This document shows positions 44,544-53,825 of a DNA stretch of 64,000 bases, piece by piece. The notes under the pieces were generated by a model. That model was not told the origin of the DNA. It did not search any database and was given only the letters and a program-made list of their open reading frames with translations. Source of the DNA: Flavobacterium panacagri (GTDB taxonomy: Bacteria; Bacteroidota; Bacteroidia; Flavobacteriales; Flavobacteriaceae); NCBI RefSeq assembly GCF_030378165.1, contig NZ_CP119766.1, positions 5,642,001 to 5,706,000 of the forward strand, read 5' to 3'. The stretch's first letter is position 1. Each line of letters opens with the position of its first letter. A program made the translations under genes and the position numbers.

Positions 44544-46079
44544 TTACCAGCCTTGATTCTGAGTCAAAGCTCCTTTGCTAACTGCAATTTCATCTGGCGG
44601 TATTGGCCAAACATGGTGAATAGCAGGATTAAAATTACGAGCAGGATAAATAACGCTTCCATCATAATGGTGCAATGGTTTGGCATAAGCTTCTTTTGCA
44701 TCTCCCCAACGCACCAAGTCGAAATGACGGTCTGTCCACTCGCCCGCCAATTCGCATCTTCTTTCTCTTTTTAAATCGGTTAAGGTTGCTCCAGAAAGAT
44801 CGGTCAAACCTGCACGGTGGCGAATCATATTGATTTCTGTATCGGCATTCTGGCCTTTCATTAGTTTCGCTTCCGCTAACATCAAAATCACATCTGCATA
44901 ACGTAAAAGAGGTACATTTAAAGCGGTTGAAGGTTTATCTCCATTAGCGTTTACATAACGAATATCAACTGCTCCCGATGTTGTTTTTGGATAACTGAAC
45001 GGCTCCATATATTTTTTAAACTGATAACCTGTTCTGTTACTAGAACTTACGATGTGGTTTCCTTCGTTAAAAGTTACTTCTTGTCCAAAATAAACAAACT
45101 TGTCTCCTTTTTGCAGGATCGTAGCGCTTCTTCTTTTATCATTTGCAGCGTACGTATCAAACAATTCTTTTGTTGGATAAAAATTTCCCCAGCCGTTGTA
45201 AACTCCCCAGCCTTTATCTTCTAAACAAACTCCAGGAAAAATAGATCCCAGCGAGGTATTTTGAGCACTTGAAGTCACTGCCCAAATATATTCTGTAGAC
45301 CAGTTATTGCTGATTTTAAATACATCTTCAAAATTATCCAGCAATTTGTGTTTCCCGCTTGCTACAATCATATTCGCATATTTTATAGCATTGTCCCAAT
45401 CTTTTGCATACAAATACGTACGTACCAAATAGGCCCAAGCTGCAGTTTTGTGAGCGCGTCCATAATTGTCTGGCGTAAGCTGATCGAAGTAGGGTAATAA
45501 GTCGGCAGCTTTAATTAAATCGGCAGCAATGTAAGCATAGTTTTCAGCCACATTTTTTGCACGAGGAACATAAACATTCGTGAAATTTTCTCTATCCTGA
45601 ATTGGAATTCCTGCACGATCGTCTCCATAATGATAAGCCAATTCTAAATGCATTACAGCGTGATTAAAATAAGCTTCACCCAACATTCCGTTTTTAGTAC
45701 TTTCGTCCAAAGGAATATTTGGAATGTTTCGAATTACATCGTTACATCTTTTCATGATTTCGTAGTGGATTCTCCAAATATCTTTAGTATCTGATTCTGC
45801 TCCATCTACAATAAAGTTTTTAATACGTTCTGCATTTTGTCTTGGTTTTGTTCCAATGTCATCGCTGGCATTATTCAGCCAAAAGAAACCACGGCCGTAC
45901 ATATTATCATCAGAATACAAAGCGTAGATTGCGTTTACTCCTGCTTTTGCATCTGCTGGAGTTTTCCAGAAATTCCCGCTTGAAGGAGCTCCCTGCGGTA
46001 TAACATCAAGTTCACTTTCACAAGCTGAAGTGCCGATTAAAAGCGTAAAACTCAATAATAAAAGACTTATTTTTTTCAT
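44544..46079 (-). CDS. susD: SusD/RagB-family surface lipoprotein
   Basis: A 511-residue lipoprotein starting MKKISLLLLSFTLLIGTSAC (lipobox Cys at residue 20). SusD features include the N-terminal NFWKTPADAKAGVNAIYALY, the segment GEAYFNHAVMHLELAYHYG and a C-terminal LKRERRCELAGEWTDRHFDLVRWG. The frame is open to 46118, but the lipoprotein signal fixes the start at 46079, 19 bases after the SusC stop. It partners the STN-type SusC upstream. Confidence 0.92.
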   Translation of the reverse strand: MKKISLLLLSFTLLIGTSACESELDVIPQGAPSSGNFWKTPADAKAGVNAIYALYSDDNMYGRGFFWLNNASDDIGTKPRQNAERIKNFIVDGAESDTKDIWRIHYEIMKRCNDVIRNIPNIPLDESTKNGMLGEAYFNHAVMHLELAYHYGDDRAGIPIQDRENFTNVYVPRAKNVAENYAYIAADLIKAADLLPYFDQLTPDNYGRAHKTAAWAYLVRTYLYAKDWDNAIKYANMIVASGKHKLLDNFEDVFKISNNWSTEYIWAVTSSAQNTSLGSIFPGVCLEDKGWGVYNGWGNFYPTKELFDTYAANDKRRSATILQKGDKFVYFGQEVTFNEGNHIVSSSNRTGYQFKKYMEPFSYPKTTSGAVDIRYVNANGDKPSTALNVPLLRYADVILMLAEAKLMKGQNADTEINMIRHRAGLTDLSGATLTDLKRERRCELAGEWTDRHFDLVRWGDAKEAYAKPLHHYDGSVIYPARNFNPAIHHVWPIPPDEIAVSKGALTQNQGW

Positions 46080-46098
46080 TGTAATTGTTTTTTGTTTT

Positions 46099-49000
46099 TT
46101 AAAAAGTGGCATTAACACCTGTCATATAAATACGTGAAAGCGGATATTTTCCTAAATCCATTCCAAAATTTCTAAGTCCAACCTCTGGATCCATTCCAGA
46201 ATATTTAGTGATGGTAAATAAGTTTTGTCCAGAAATAAAGAATCTCAATTTCGCTTTTCCATTCAACCAGCTTTCTTTAACGGTATAACCAATCGAAACG
46301 TTCTTCAATCTTAAGAAAGAAGCATCTTCAATAAACAAATCAGAAATACGACCAAAGTTATTGTTGTTGTCTGTTGAAGAAAGAACTGGAACATTGGTAT
46401 TGGTATTCGTTGGCGACCAAGCATCTTTAGAATCAGCCAATAAATTATATCCTGGGAAAGAAGCGTTTAAACCTGTATGTTTTACAGCATTGAAAACACT
46501 ATTACCCGCTGCTCCGTTGAAAAAGATATTCATATCGAATCCTTTATATCTGAAATTAGCATTTAAACTGTACGTTGTTTTTGGAAACGGACTTCCTAAT
46601 ACTACTCTATCGCTGTTATTGATCACACCGTCTCCATTTTCATCTTTAAATTTAATATCTCCCGCAACAGCATTTGGCTGATAGGCTACACCATCTTTAT
46701 TTACATAAGCTTTTGCTTCAGCATCACTTTGGAACAAACCGTCTGTTGCATACCCATAGAAAGCACCTACCGGACTTCCAACCTGATAAATATTAGCTAA
46801 AGGCAAACTACGAACTCTGCTTAAGTTTAAAGGCTCTAAAGAAGTTAAATCGTCTTTAATAGAAACAATTTTATTACTCAAAAATCCAGCGTTTGCAGTT
46901 ACATCAAATTTGAATTCGCCACGCGTTTTTTGGTATGTTAAACTTACCTCGATACCTTTATTTTCAACATCTCCAGAATTTACAATTCTTCCTTGCGGTG
47001 TTCCCGAAACTCCTGGCAATTGATCACGAACCAACATGTCTTTATTTGTTTTTACGTAAGCATCAACAGATCCTACTAAACTATTGTTCAGCATGGTAAA
47101 ATCTAAACCAATGTTAGTCTGTTCAGAACTTTCCCATTTCAAGTTAGGATTTGATAATTCGCTTTCGGCGTAACCGTAATTAATAGTTGGCGTTGCACCA
47201 ATTAAAGCCTGACTCTGCACCAAAGGCACACTAAATTGATATGGCCCAAGATTTCCTAAGTTTCCAATCTGTCCCCAGCTTGCACGTAATTTCAAATTGC
47301 TTACAATTGGTTCTATACCTTTCATAAAACTTTCTTCAGAAATTAACCAACCTGCAGAAACTGAAGGATATACTTTCCAACGGTTATCTTGTAAAAGTTT
47401 TGAAGTTCCGTCACGACGAACAATTCCAGAAAGCAAATACTTTTGGTTGAAGTCATAATTAATTCTTCCTACATAAGAAGAAATAATTTCATCTGATCTT
47501 CCTGCTGCTGTCTGCTGAATTAATTTGGCATTCAATAAATAACGTTGTGATGGATCTTCGTTATCAAAACCAGTTCCTTCAATCGTGTAGAAATCTCTCT
47601 TAGTTTCCTGATAAGTATAACCTGCTAAAGCTTTTAAATTATGTTTCCCGAATGATTTCTCATAAGAAATAGTCTGCTCGCTTAATAAATCGGTTGTCGT
47701 TATGTTTTTAAGAGTTAATCTGTTGAAATCAAATATTTTTCCCGGTTCTGTAACTTTAACCGTAAAATCGCTTGCATTGTCCTGAATTCTAGTATAACCC
47801 CAATTTGATTTTACTTTCAACCCTGGAACAATTTCCCACTCTGCATAAGGATTAATCAAAATGGTAGAAATTGGATTTTTGTTGTCTAATCTTTTCAGAT
47901 AAGCTACTGGATTCACAACGTCTCCATAAGAACCAATATATTTCTCAGGAACACCACCAAATTGCCCAGAACCGTCTTCTCTATAAATTGTTGCATTTGG
48001 CGGATAAAAAATTGCTGCTAAAATTGCTCCTGTATAAGCATTTGCTGTATTTGCAGTCTGACCATCTGTTAAAGAGTATGATAAGTTTTCTCCAATAGTA
48101 AAATTATCAGCCAGTTTAAAAGAAGAATTTGCTCTCACTGTATAACGTTCTCCGTAAGTATTCAGCAAAATACCTTCATTTTTTCTGTAACTTCCAGAAA
48201 GAAAGAAATTCGTTTTTTCTGTTTTTCCATTTACTGAAAGTGATAAATCATTAACTTGTCCTGTACGGAAAATTTCATCCATCCAGTTGGTTTTAGTCGT
48301 TCTTGCAGTTGGTTCAAATGCTGTGTCAAAAGCAGGGATTCTTGGTAAACCTGCGTTATCTCTAGCGATATTCATAGCATCTGCATATTCTGCAGCGTTT
48401 AAAACATCAAGTTTTTTGGCTACATTTTGAAAACCACCTTGATAGTTTACATTTACATTGATACGATCTGAAATTCCTTTTTTAGAAGTGATTAAAATTA
48501 CACCTCCAGAAGCTCTAGCTCCATAAATCGCTGCAGAAGCCGCATCTTTCAAAACACTGATCGATTCAATATCATTTGGATTCAAAGTATTTAAAGAACC
48601 GCTATAGATAATTCCGTCTAAAACAATTAACGGTGTTTCAGCATTTAAAGATCCAATACCACGAATATTGATTGTTGGCGAAGCAGTTGGATCACCACCA
48701 TCATTAATAACGGTAACACCTGCAACAGTTCCCTGCAATAATTCACCAGCGTTATTGTATGTTCTGCTTGAAGTTTCTTTCATAGAAACAGAACCTACAG
48801 CTCCTAGAACCTCATTCTTCTTCACACTTCCATATCCCATTACAATTACTTCTTGAAGCTGTTTTACATCAGCTGCTAATTTTACTGTAATAGTTTGTGT
48901 ACTTGTCACTTTTACTTCTTGCGTAACATAGCCCACGTATGAAAAAACAAGTGTAGCTTCTGCTGCATTAATTTCCATTTTAAATGTTCCATCAAAATCG

Positions 49001-49473
49001 GTTGCTGCTGTTGCATTAGAACCTTTATCTTTAATTCCAACACCTGGCAGTGGCATATTATCGTCTCCGCCATAAACAGTTCCAGAAATAATAATTTTGT
49101 TCTGATCGGCTACTTTTAGGTTTTTCTTGATCACGATATTATTGCTCACAATTTCATATCGAAGTGCAACACCGCAAATTTTATCCAACGCCTGTTCCAA
49201 CGTTACATTGCTCAATTTTAAACTTAGTTTCTGATTGGTATTGATTTGGCTGCTTTCGTACATAAAATGCACATCAACCTGATTTTCTATTTTTTGAAAA
49301 ATATTTTTTATACTTTCATTTTCAACTTTTAATGTCACTCTTTTGTTAAAGTCAACATTTCCGGCGTTTACTGTAAGCGTCGCAAAAAACAAAGTCATAA
49401 ACAGGAATAACTTCATTCCTATTGCCTTTATGCTCTGAGATTTTTGGGCATACCGCTTTTGTTTTTCATTCAT
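46099..49473 (-). CDS. susC: SusC/RagA transporter with N-terminal STN signalling domain
   Basis: A 1124-residue TonB-dependent transporter. It has a signal peptide (about residues 20-38, ending VNAG), an STN domain (about 42-115; VTLKVENESIKNIFQKIENQ ... LEQALDKICG), a carboxypeptidase-regulatory-like domain (about 128-205), and a plug with LQEVIVMGYGSVKKNE and NPNDIESISVLKDAASAAIYGARASGG. The barrel follows. STN domains contact a FecR-type anti-sigma factor, and the FecR gene is 73 bases upstream, so substrate binding should be reported to the ECF sigma factor encoded before it. Confidence 0.94.
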   Translation of the reverse strand: MNEKQKRYAQKSQSIKAIGMKLFLFMTLFFATLTVNAGNVDFNKRVTLKVENESIKNIFQKIENQVDVHFMYESSQINTNQKLSLKLSNVTLEQALDKICGVALRYEIVSNNIVIKKNLKVADQNKIIISGTVYGGDDNMPLPGVGIKDKGSNATAATDFDGTFKMEINAAEATLVFSYVGYVTQEVKVTSTQTITVKLAADVKQLQEVIVMGYGSVKKNEVLGAVGSVSMKETSSRTYNNAGELLQGTVAGVTVINDGGDPTASPTINIRGIGSLNAETPLIVLDGIIYSGSLNTLNPNDIESISVLKDAASAAIYGARASGGVILITSKKGISDRINVNVNYQGGFQNVAKKLDVLNAAEYADAMNIARDNAGLPRIPAFDTAFEPTARTTKTNWMDEIFRTGQVNDLSLSVNGKTEKTNFFLSGSYRKNEGILLNTYGERYTVRANSSFKLADNFTIGENLSYSLTDGQTANTANAYTGAILAAIFYPPNATIYREDGSGQFGGVPEKYIGSYGDVVNPVAYLKRLDNKNPISTILINPYAEWEIVPGLKVKSNWGYTRIQDNASDFTVKVTEPGKIFDFNRLTLKNITTTDLLSEQTISYEKSFGKHNLKALAGYTYQETKRDFYTIEGTGFDNEDPSQRYLLNAKLIQQTAAGRSDEIISSYVGRINYDFNQKYLLSGIVRRDGTSKLLQDNRWKVYPSVSAGWLISEESFMKGIEPIVSNLKLRASWGQIGNLGNLGPYQFSVPLVQSQALIGATPTINYGYAESELSNPNLKWESSEQTNIGLDFTMLNNSLVGSVDAYVKTNKDMLVRDQLPGVSGTPQGRIVNSGDVENKGIEVSLTYQKTRGEFKFDVTANAGFLSNKIVSIKDDLTSLEPLNLSRVRSLPLANIYQVGSPVGAFYGYATDGLFQSDAEAKAYVNKDGVAYQPNAVAGDIKFKDENGDGVINNSDRVVLGSPFPKTTYSLNANFRYKGFDMNIFFNGAAGNSVFNAVKHTGLNASFPGYNLLADSKDAWSPTNTNTNVPVLSSTDNNNNFGRISDLFIEDASFLRLKNVSIGYTVKESWLNGKAKLRFFISGQNLFTITKYSGMDPEVGLRNFGMDLGKYPLSRIYMTGVNATF

Positions 49474-49546
49474 AATTTTTAGATTTAGTTGATTGTTTTT
49501 GTTTATTTAAGGATGCTACGTAGTTTTATTTTTGATGTCTAAAGAC

Positions 49547-50467
49547 TTACTCTATTTTATAAATTCCTGAATCCATTTTGTAATCGGCATTGATGATGTT
49601 GCACACCAAACCAATGACCTGATCAGCAGAAAGTTCTTTAAAATAGCCACTTATCTTTAAAGCATTTAGATTTTTGTTTTTGACTTCAATTGCCACATTA
49701 TAATTGCGGTTTATGGTTGCAACAACTTCTGGCAGAGGCGTTTCTTCAAAAACCATAATATTTTTTCGCCAAAGCGAAATAGTATTTACCGGAATATCTT
49801 TAAAAGCCTGAAGCTTATTATTGTGGGATTTGAAAACCACTTTTTGGCCTGGAGTTACATATACATTTTCGTCTGTAACCGTCGATTTGACATTTACTTT
49901 TCCAGTTAAAACCGAAACTTCCTGTGTAGTCTGTTCTGGATAAGCCTGAACATTAAAACTGGTTCCAAGCACTTTGGTATCCATTTTATTGGTATGAATT
50001 ATAAAGGGATGCTTTTTGTCTTTGGCCACATCAAAAAAAGCTTCGCCACTCAAGAAAACTTCTCTTGTACTTCCTTTAAATTCTTTTGGGTATTTTAAAA
50101 TACTTCCCGCATTTAACCAGATCTGCGTTCCGTCACTTAAAGTTATTTGTGCATGTTCTCCCAGTTTTACAGCCAATTGTGCATTTTCAACTGAGCTTGA
50201 AGATTGGTAAAAAAACACCGATAATCCGATTAAGAAAACTAGAGAAGCTGCCACAGCCCAGTTTTTATAATAAAGCGGTATCACTTGGTTTGTTTTCTTT
50301 ATCTGTCGTAATTCTTTTTTTAGTTTTGAACGATCCGATTGAATCGCTTCCATATTTTCAAAAAAATCATCTGTACGGTCGTACCATTTATTCCACATTT
50401 CTTGTCCTTTTGGAGAATACTTTCCGTCTAAAAAATTTTTGATTTCGTTATTTGAATTTTCAGGCAT
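49547..50467 (-). CDS. FecR-family anti-sigma factor
   Basis: A 306-residue inner-membrane protein. It has a cytoplasmic N-terminus (about 1-65), one membrane helix (about 68-88; NWAVAASLVFLIGLSVFFY), then a periplasmic FecR domain with AQITLSDGTQIWLNAGSILKYP and a C-terminal DUF4974-type STN-like domain. The gene lies between the ECF sigma and SusC genes, the normal order, and its product should relay the SusC signal to that sigma factor. Confidence 0.93.
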   Translation of the reverse strand: MPENSNNEIKNFLDGKYSPKGQEMWNKWYDRTDDFFENMEAIQSDRSKLKKELRQIKKTNQVIPLYYKNWAVAASLVFLIGLSVFFYQSSSSVENAQLAVKLGEHAQITLSDGTQIWLNAGSILKYPKEFKGSTREVFLSGEAFFDVAKDKKHPFIIHTNKMDTKVLGTSFNVQAYPEQTTQEVSVLTGKVNVKSTVTDENVYVTPGQKVVFKSHNNKLQAFKDIPVNTISLWRKNIMVFEETPLPEVVATINRNYNVAIEVKNKNLNALKISGYFKELSADQVIGLVCNIINADYKMDSGIYKIE

Positions 50468-50580
50468 TATAATTTCTTTATGTCTATAATAGTAAGTCTT
50501 GGGAATCGTAGTTTGGGGTAGGCGCTGTAGGTTACGCTTCTGTTAAGAAAAAGCTGCACCTTACATTTTGAAGTTTCCTT

Positions 50581-51138
50581 TTAATTGAATTCGCCCAAAT
50601 AAGTGCGCATAAATTTCAACGCATAAGTAATATGATACTTTACGGTTTCAATCGACACGTTAAGTTCATCTGCAATTTCTTTATTACTGTAATGTTTGAT
50701 ACGGCTGAGAATAAAAACTTCTTTGGATTTCTTTGGCAGCAGCATAGTTGCTTTATCTACTGCTTTTTGCAGTTCTTCATAATAAACAGCATCTTCTGTT
50801 GCATTCTGACTGCCGTAAGAAACGGTATTTTTCTCTAAAACTTCTTGTATGTATTGATCAGAAACAGCGTGCGATTTGATATAATCCAAAGTCATATAAC
50901 GCACTGAAGTGTAGATATAAGCAGCAAAACTTTTCTGAATTACAATGGTTTTACGGCGTTCCCAAATAGAGGTAAAAACTTCCTGAACAATTTCTTCGGA
51001 AATAGCAACCGACTTCATTCTGAGATATACAAAACGAACTAGTATATCGCGGTATCTAAAATAAAGTTCATCAAAAGCTTTATCCTTGCCAGACTTTAGT
51101 AAGTCAACAAGTTCTTCGTCTGTAAACTTCTTATACAT
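50581..51138 (-). CDS. ECF-type RNA polymerase sigma factor (FecI/RpoE-like)
   Basis: A 185-residue sigma-70-family protein with region 2 (AFDELYFRYRDILVRFVYLRM and EIVQEVFTSIWERR, about residues 18-75) and region 4 (LLPKKSKEVFILSRIKHYSNKEIADELNVSIETVKYHI, about 130-175). It starts the cluster that continues with FecR, SusC, SusD and the phosphatase, and it should activate the SusC promoter when released by FecR. Confidence 0.93.
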   Translation of the reverse strand: MYKKFTDEELVDLLKSGKDKAFDELYFRYRDILVRFVYLRMKSVAISEEIVQEVFTSIWERRKTIVIQKSFAAYIYTSVRYMTLDYIKSHAVSDQYIQEVLEKNTVSYGSQNATEDAVYYEELQKAVDKATMLLPKKSKEVFILSRIKHYSNKEIADELNVSIETVKYHITYALKFMRTYLGEFN

Positions 51139-51574
51139 GATTTATTATTTTGGCATGAATAATCAAATGAAAAATGCCAGACGAAGCCATTCTTCCGATT
51201 TCGTGTTGATAATAATCCTGTTCTGTAAAAAATGACATATACAAAGTATTGAGTTCTTCTTATATGTCTCCAAAATTAAAGATGAGGGTAGGTCGAAAAG
51301 GTTACGTTTACATTAATAAAACCACCTTAAAACAAAACATATTATTAACATTTAAAACCCAACTTTAGCTTTAAAATATGTTTTTGATGTATTTGCAGTA
51401 AAAAACAAAGCGCTTTTTACTCTATAACAATCCTTCTCTTATAAAAAGATTTTTTTTGAAGTTATTTAGAGAAAAAAGCGCTTAACAAAGAATTAAAGAC
51501 AAAGCAGAAAATGTCTTTAGAAAAGTATAATTATTTTAAAAAAATCTGAGAAATGAATTTCTCCAACTTCTTTT
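51139..51574. other. Intergenic region between the sigma factor and the cupin gene
   Basis: 436 bases without a gene. The right part (51408-51483) is a long imperfect hairpin with arms AAGCGCTTTTTACTCT and its near complement, probably the terminator of the minus-strand cupin gene. The left part is the upstream region of the sigma factor gene. Confidence 0.6.
51408..51483 (-). terminator. Long hairpin downstream of the cupin gene
   Basis: AAGCGCTTTTTACTCTATAAC pairs imperfectly with GTTATTTAGAGAAAAAAGCG across about 33 bases of loop. It lies about 90 bases past the cupin stop and probably ends that transcript. Confidence 0.45.
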
Positions 51575-52045
51575 TTATTGTATTCCAGCGTCTAATAAAA
51601 CTGCCAATTGAATACAAGGAGAATCGGAACGGTTGCTCCACGCATGATTGGTTCCTCTTTGAATTACAATATCACCAGCCTGCAGCAATGTTTCTTCTTC
51701 GTCTACAATGAGATAAATTTCGCCTGCTAAAATCACGATATAATCTAAAGTATCCGTTTGATGCATTAATGGATGAGGCTGTCCTTCTGGTGCAACAATT
51801 CCTAAATCTTTATCGGGCGGAATTTGTACGTACCGAAAGTAACTTCCATTTTTTGGTGTATTCGGAAAAGCAGTGTTTTCGATTTCTTTTTCTTCAAATT
51901 GTGCAGGCGAACTGTCTGTTGACCAAATGTCTGAAATAATCAAACCGGGAAAATGCTCCGAAACATTGGTTACGATATGATCTTGTTCTATTATTGATTT
52001 TCCATTTCGTAAACCTGTTACGACTCTTCTCGGAATTGTTTTCAT
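51575..52045 (-). CDS. Cupin-domain protein
   Basis: A 156-residue small beta-barrel protein. The cupin core is seen in HPLMHQTDTLDYIVILAGEIYLIVDEEETLLQAGDIVIQRGTNHAWSN: a metal-binding His and Glu in the first motif and a His in the second (GTNHAW). Cupins of this kind act on, or bind, small organic acids or aromatic compounds. It lies downstream of the MDR oxidoreductase gene on the same strand and probably shares its operon. Confidence 0.85.
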   Translation of the reverse strand: MKTIPRRVVTGLRNGKSIIEQDHIVTNVSEHFPGLIISDIWSTDSSPAQFEEKEIENTAFPNTPKNGSYFRYVQIPPDKDLGIVAPEGQPHPLMHQTDTLDYIVILAGEIYLIVDEEETLLQAGDIVIQRGTNHAWSNRSDSPCIQLAVLLDAGIQ

Positions 52046-52073
52046 AATTTGTATTGATTTAATTTATTTATAT

Positions 52074-52100
52074 CCTAACAGGTTTTAAAAATCTGTTAGG
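52074..52100. repeat. Palindromic repeat (CCTAACAGGTTTT type)
   Basis: CCTAACAGGTTTT and its near-perfect complement, one mismatch, lie between the cupin and oxidoreductase genes. A longer, perfect copy is at 53784-53813. Confidence 0.65.
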
Positions 52101-52119
52101 TATAATTCGCGTGTTTAAT

Positions 52120-53118
52120 TTAAATTTCATTTATTTTCATTACTAATTTTCTTCCCTGCGTTTTGTTATCTCTTAAAATTGCATGAGCATCTACAACCGT
52201 AGAAACTTCCAAACTTCCCACTACTTTAATTGCCGGCGGTGTAATTATTTTATTCTGAAGCAGTAATCTTAATTGATTCAATCCATTTTTGTAATAATCG
52301 TATCTTTTTTCAAATCCGTACACATAATTGGATATATTTAAAATTGCCGCTCCTTTACTAAAAAGAATACCTCGGGATTCTGCTGTCGAAAAATTAGTTA
52401 CATCGACATAAATTCCGTTGGTTTTTAAAAGTCCAGCACCAATCTCTGCTGTGTGGTTTCCCACCAAATCCACAACAAAATCGTAATTTTTATTTTCATT
52501 TAAAGAAAGTGCTCTTTCATAAATTTCTTCTTTTTTATAATTGATGATTTTTTGCGGTTGTACACCGAGATCAATTAAGGAAGCAATACTATTTTCATTT
52601 CCTGCAGTCACTACAATATTTTTATAGCCGTTTGCAATCAATAGTTTTACAAGCATATTCCCTACACCGCCCGCTGCACCTGTAATGAGTATCGAATCAT
52701 ACAAATTAGCATTCATCCGATTAAAAGACTGTAAAGCTGTTAAACCTGCTGACGGAATTGCCGCAGCTTCTTCAAAAGAAACATTCGAAGGTTTGTGTAC
52801 CGCAATTTCTTCTGGAACACAAATATATGCTGCATAAGTTCCGTTAGATCCCATACTTCCTGAACCGCAGAAAACAGCGTCCCCTATTTTGAAATCTGTA
52901 ACTGCTGAACCAATTTTGGATACGATTCCAGAAAATTCACGACCTAGAATTCGAGAACGCAGAAGTTTTCTTTCTGGCCCGTCTTCTGTCATTTGATAAT
53001 CGATCGGATTAAAACCTGATGCCATTATTTTTACCTGAATCTGATTGACTTCGGGATTTGGAACTGCTATATTTTCAATAAGAAATTCACGATTTTCCTG
53101 TAATACAACTGCTTTCAT
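52120..53118 (-). CDS. Medium-chain dehydrogenase/reductase (quinone-oxidoreductase-like)
   Basis: A 332-residue NADPH-dependent enzyme of the MDR superfamily without the zinc ligands. The N-terminal GroES-like part has ASGFNPIDYQM and GREFSGIVSKIG. The cofactor loop is ILITGAAGGVGNMLVKLL. It resembles quinone oxidoreductases and zeta-crystallin-like enzymes. ATG 53118 (MKAVVLQEN) is chosen over the earlier 53139 because it matches the usual family start. It is divergent from an HxlR regulator gene, and the shared region has a perfect palindrome. Confidence 0.9.
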   Translation of the reverse strand: MKAVVLQENREFLIENIAVPNPEVNQIQVKIMASGFNPIDYQMTEDGPERKLLRSRILGREFSGIVSKIGSAVTDFKIGDAVFCGSGSMGSNGTYAAYICVPEEIAVHKPSNVSFEEAAAIPSAGLTALQSFNRMNANLYDSILITGAAGGVGNMLVKLLIANGYKNIVVTAGNENSIASLIDLGVQPQKIINYKKEEIYERALSLNENKNYDFVVDLVGNHTAEIGAGLLKTNGIYVDVTNFSTAESRGILFSKGAAILNISNYVYGFEKRYDYYKNGLNQLRLLLQNKIITPPAIKVVGSLEVSTVVDAHAILRDNKTQGRKLVMKINEI

Positions 53119-53182
53119 TTTTATTGTTTTAGTATACAAAAGTATGGACGCTATGTTTTATTTTTGTTATAAGTAAACCCGA

Positions 53183-53196
53183 GGTAACCGGTTACC
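53183..53196. promoter_or_regulatory. Perfect 14-bp palindrome (GGTAACCGGTTACC) between MDR and HxlR genes
   Basis: It lies 15 bases before the HxlR start, in the 92-bp divergent region. It is the likely operator for that HxlR regulator. A second short inverted repeat (GTATACAAAAGTAT) lies closer to the MDR gene. Confidence 0.6.
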
Positions 53197-53210
53197 AAAT
53201 AGAAACTAGT

Positions 53211-53588
53211 ATGGCAAAAATTAATGATAATGGAACAATTCGTGAAGCTAACTGCTCCGAAGAACTGCGAGCGATGCGAGATAGTTTGGATGTTTTAGGT
53301 GGTAAATGGAAACTGATGATTTTGCGTTTTTTGACTAATAGAACGCATCAGGTTATTCATTTTAAAAAAATGCAGCGCGAAATTGATGGAATTTCAGCTA
53401 AAATGCTGAGCAAAGAACTAAAAGAACTCGAAACCAACTTACTCATCAGCAGAACCGAACAAGACACTAAACCAGCAACTGTTGCCTACGCCATTACAGA
53501 ATATGGTAAATCTGTACTTCCAGTAACTGAAACGTTAGTAAACTGGGGACTTACACATAGAGAAAAAATTATTGAATCTCTGAAGTAA
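53211..53588 (+). CDS. HxlR-family winged-helix transcriptional regulator
   Basis: A 125-residue regulator. The family motifs are an N-terminal Cys at residue 14 (ANCSEELRAMRD), DVLGGKWKLMILRFL, the recognition region FKKMQREIDGISAKMLSKELKELE and the C-terminal dimer helix LVNWGLTHREKI. It is divergent from the MDR oxidoreductase, with a 14-bp palindrome between them. The redox-sensing role is inferred from family members with an N-terminal cysteine. Confidence 0.9.
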   Translation: MAKINDNGTIREANCSEELRAMRDSLDVLGGKWKLMILRFLTNRTHQVIHFKKMQREIDGISAKMLSKELKELETNLLISRTEQDTKPATVAYAITEYGKSVLPVTETLVNWGLTHREKIIESLK

Positions 53589-53597
53589 ATCTTTTTT

Positions 53598-53767
53598 AAA
53601 CACATAGAAACATAGTTTTTCTGTGCGTTTAAAGGCATTTCATTCATTTAAAATAAACATAAGTTGTTATGTTTAGAAATCCTTCGTAAACACGCAGCTA
53701 TGTGTTAGAAACTAGTTTCTTTTGATTACCTTTTTTAATAACAAAAAATCTATGTTTCTATGTGTTT
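53598..53767. repeat. Element bounded by perfect 18-bp inverted ends
   Basis: AAACACATAGAAACATAG (53598-53615) and its exact complement CTATGTTTCTATGTGTTT (53750-53767) bound about 134 bp of non-coding DNA that has partial internal copies of the same words. It looks like a small palindromic or MITE-like element. No target-site duplication or coding content was identified. Confidence 0.5.
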
Positions 53768-53783
53768 ATTAAATTTTAATAAA

Positions 53784-53813
53784 AACCTAACAGGTTTTAA
53801 AACCTGTTAGGTT
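53784..53813. repeat. Perfect palindrome (AACCTAACAGGTTTT and complement)
   Basis: A 30-bp perfect inverted repeat followed by A residues, just after the 18-bp-ended element and 12 bases before the aminotransferase stop. It may also act as a terminator for that gene. Confidence 0.75.
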
Positions 53814-53825
53814 AAAAAAAACTAA

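Noticed and set aside
51408..51483. Possible riboswitch or structured leader for the sigma factor gene
   Set aside because: The arms are A/T-rich and lie downstream of the cupin gene; no known riboswitch consensus is visible, so a terminator is more likely.
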